From positions 1 to 24,038 of IMG/VR virus record IMGVR_UViG_3300024273_000466: a stretch of 24,038 nucleotides of DNA; one strand, 5' to 3'. Of this stretch, positions 23,276 through 24,038 are shown one piece after another. The notes beneath the pieces are model-generated. The model was not told the DNA's origin. It saw only the letters and a program-made list of their open reading frames with translations, and made no database searches. Made by a program: the position numbers and the translations under genes. Numbering within the stretch: position 1 is the first letter of the stretch; each line of letters begins with the position of its first letter. This DNA is from a virus.

Positions 23276-23797
23276 ATGGGAATATTTAGCTTGTTCAAAA
23301 AGAAGAAAGAGAATCCTGAAGACTTACTAAAGTTTATATCAGTAGACAGAGGAATTCTTTGGGAGGCTATTGCTGAGTTTAGAGATACCATTAAAAATAT
23401 AGATGGTGCAATAAACCATAATACTGATGAGATGGATGAGGTGTTCCCACTCAAGCATAATATTCAAGATGGTTTATATACGAGAGAAGTATTTATGCCG
23501 AAGGGATCGTTAGTTGTTAGCTTTATACACAAGACAAATCATCCATCATTTTTTATGTCTGGGGAGATGTCTATACTAGCCGACAATGGTGAGGTTAAAA
23601 GAATAAAAGCTCCAATGAAAGTTATGACTGAAATTGGAACACAGAGAGTTGCCTATATGCATGAAGATTGCGTTTGGGTTTGCGTATACAAAACAGATAA
23701 AGAAACAGTTGAAGAGGCGGAGAAAGATGTTTATACTGAAGATTATCTTGAACTTCCAATAGAAATAATAAATAGAAAATTACAATGGCAGGATTAA
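23276..23797 (+). CDS. Cupin-like protein of the tail region
   Basis: A 173-residue protein. The N-terminus is basic and amphipathic (MGIFSLFKKKKENPEDLLKF). Residues about 66-140 look like a single cupin barrel: MPKGSLVVSFIHKTNHPSFF, GEMSILADNGEVKRIKAP, then MTEIGTQRVAYMHEDCVWV. His85, His89, Glu97 and His129 are placed like cupin metal ligands, although spacing differs from the classical motif. Similar cupin-like proteins occur among tail genes of other phages; their role (structural versus enzymatic) is not known to me. It overlaps the next gene by 13 bases and has its own promoter with almost no leader. Confidence 0.65.
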   Translation: MGIFSLFKKKKENPEDLLKFISVDRGILWEAIAEFRDTIKNIDGAINHNTDEMDEVFPLKHNIQDGLYTREVFMPKGSLVVSFIHKTNHPSFFMSGEMSILADNGEVKRIKAPMKVMTEIGTQRVAYMHEDCVWVCVYKTDKETVEEAEKDVYTEDYLELPIEIINRKLQWQD

Positions 23798-24038
23798 TAA
23801 CAGGCATTGCAGGTCTAGCTATAACAGCAGGAACAACCGCTTACTCATTTGCTCAAGCAAATAAGGAGAAAAATAAACAGCTTCAATATGAGAATGAGGC
23901 AAATAAGGCACTAGCCGAGGCAAAAAAAGCTTTGCAGGTAAACTATGCGAGGCAGATGTCAATCAAGAAAGAACCATACAATCAAGAAAGAATGGCTCTA
24001 CTTAATCAAGGAGCTATGATTACACAATCTGCCGCTGA
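23785..24038 (+). CDS. Probable internal virion (ejection) protein, 3' partial
   Basis: The first 84 codons are visible before the window ends. The N-terminus has a Gly/Ala/Ile-rich hydrophobic segment (AGLITGIAGLAITAGTTAY, about residues 2-20). A long charged helix follows (FAQANKEKNKQLQYENEANK, then ALAEAKKALQVNY), with further polar sequence (SIKKEPYNQERMALLNQG). A glycine-rich hydrophobic start plus coiled coil is typical of podovirus internal proteins that are ejected with the DNA and cross the host envelope. In crAss-like phages large cargo proteins are encoded after the tail genes. The start codon lies inside the preceding cupin-like gene, so the two are translationally coupled. Confidence 0.65.
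   Translation, partial: MAGLITGIAGLAITAGTTAYSFAQANKEKNKQLQYENEANKALAEAKKALQVNYARQMSIKKEPYNQERMALLNQGAMITQSAA

Noticed and set aside
1-24038. Stop-codon reassignment, known in some crAss-like phages
   Set aside because: TAA, TAG and TGA are all used as normal stops at gene ends, and the long genes are uninterrupted in the standard code.
1-24038. tRNA genes, CRISPR arrays, insertion sequences, integrase or attachment sites
   Set aside because: No cloverleaf-like intergenic sequence, regularly spaced repeats, transposase or integrase motifs were seen; intergenic spaces are too short.

Overview
This looks like one contiguous piece of a tailed-phage genome: its late (packaging, capsid, tail and lysis) region. 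The host is most likely a member of Bacteroidota, with a Flavobacterium-like bacterium as my best guess. The DNA is AT-rich. Several intergenic spaces carry the Bacteroidota -7 element TAnnTTTG (usually TATCTTTG). Start codons are preceded by A-rich leaders rather than Shine-Dalgarno sequences. All genes lie on the + strand. The large terminase, portal, major capsid protein, two ring/adaptor proteins and a giant muzzle/stabilization protein match, in sequence character, size and order, what I remember of crAss-like phages (Crassvirales, podovirus-like). That assignment rests on remembered family features, not on a search.

Layout. (1) Positions 1-5818 form a mosaic of adhesion and lysis genes: a 5'-truncated lectin-like tail fibre, a small acidic protein, a four-helix candidate holin, a fibre-like protein with a poly-Gly linker, two small proteins, a candidate unimolecular spanin, an M15 peptidase endolysin with an EF-hand-like loop, a small helical protein, a C1q/TNF-like fibre and a 74-residue protein. 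(2) Positions 5864-8946 hold a probable tandem GroES-like protein, a small protein in the small-terminase position, and the large terminase. (3) Positions 8943-13994 hold the portal, a candidate scaffold and the major capsid protein, closed by a strong terminator. (4) Positions 14059-14805 hold one conserved capsid-neighbour gene between two terminators. (5) Positions 14893-23253 hold the tail operon: two ring/adaptor proteins, the 1552-residue muzzle-like protein, a Cys-rich tail protein and a further tail protein. (6) From 23276 there is a cupin-like protein behind its own very close promoter, then the start of a probable internal virion (ejection) protein cut by the window end.

How the genes work together. 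The terminase pair pumps DNA through the portal into a capsid built by scaffold and capsid protein. The ring proteins and muzzle close the vertex into a short tail. The fibres bind the host, the last gene probably supplies ejected cargo, and holin, endolysin and spanin release progeny. Promoters and terminators split the region into a few transcription units, with the capsid gene separately terminated and apparently codon-optimised. The less ordinary points are the tandem GroES-like protein, the candidate u-spanin, a promoter-terminator pair that could make a small RNA near 2160-2244, a nearly leaderless promoter at 23260, and related-looking beta insertions in several virion proteins. No gap between genes exceeds about 160 bases, and I see no tRNA, integrase, CRISPR array or insertion sequence.
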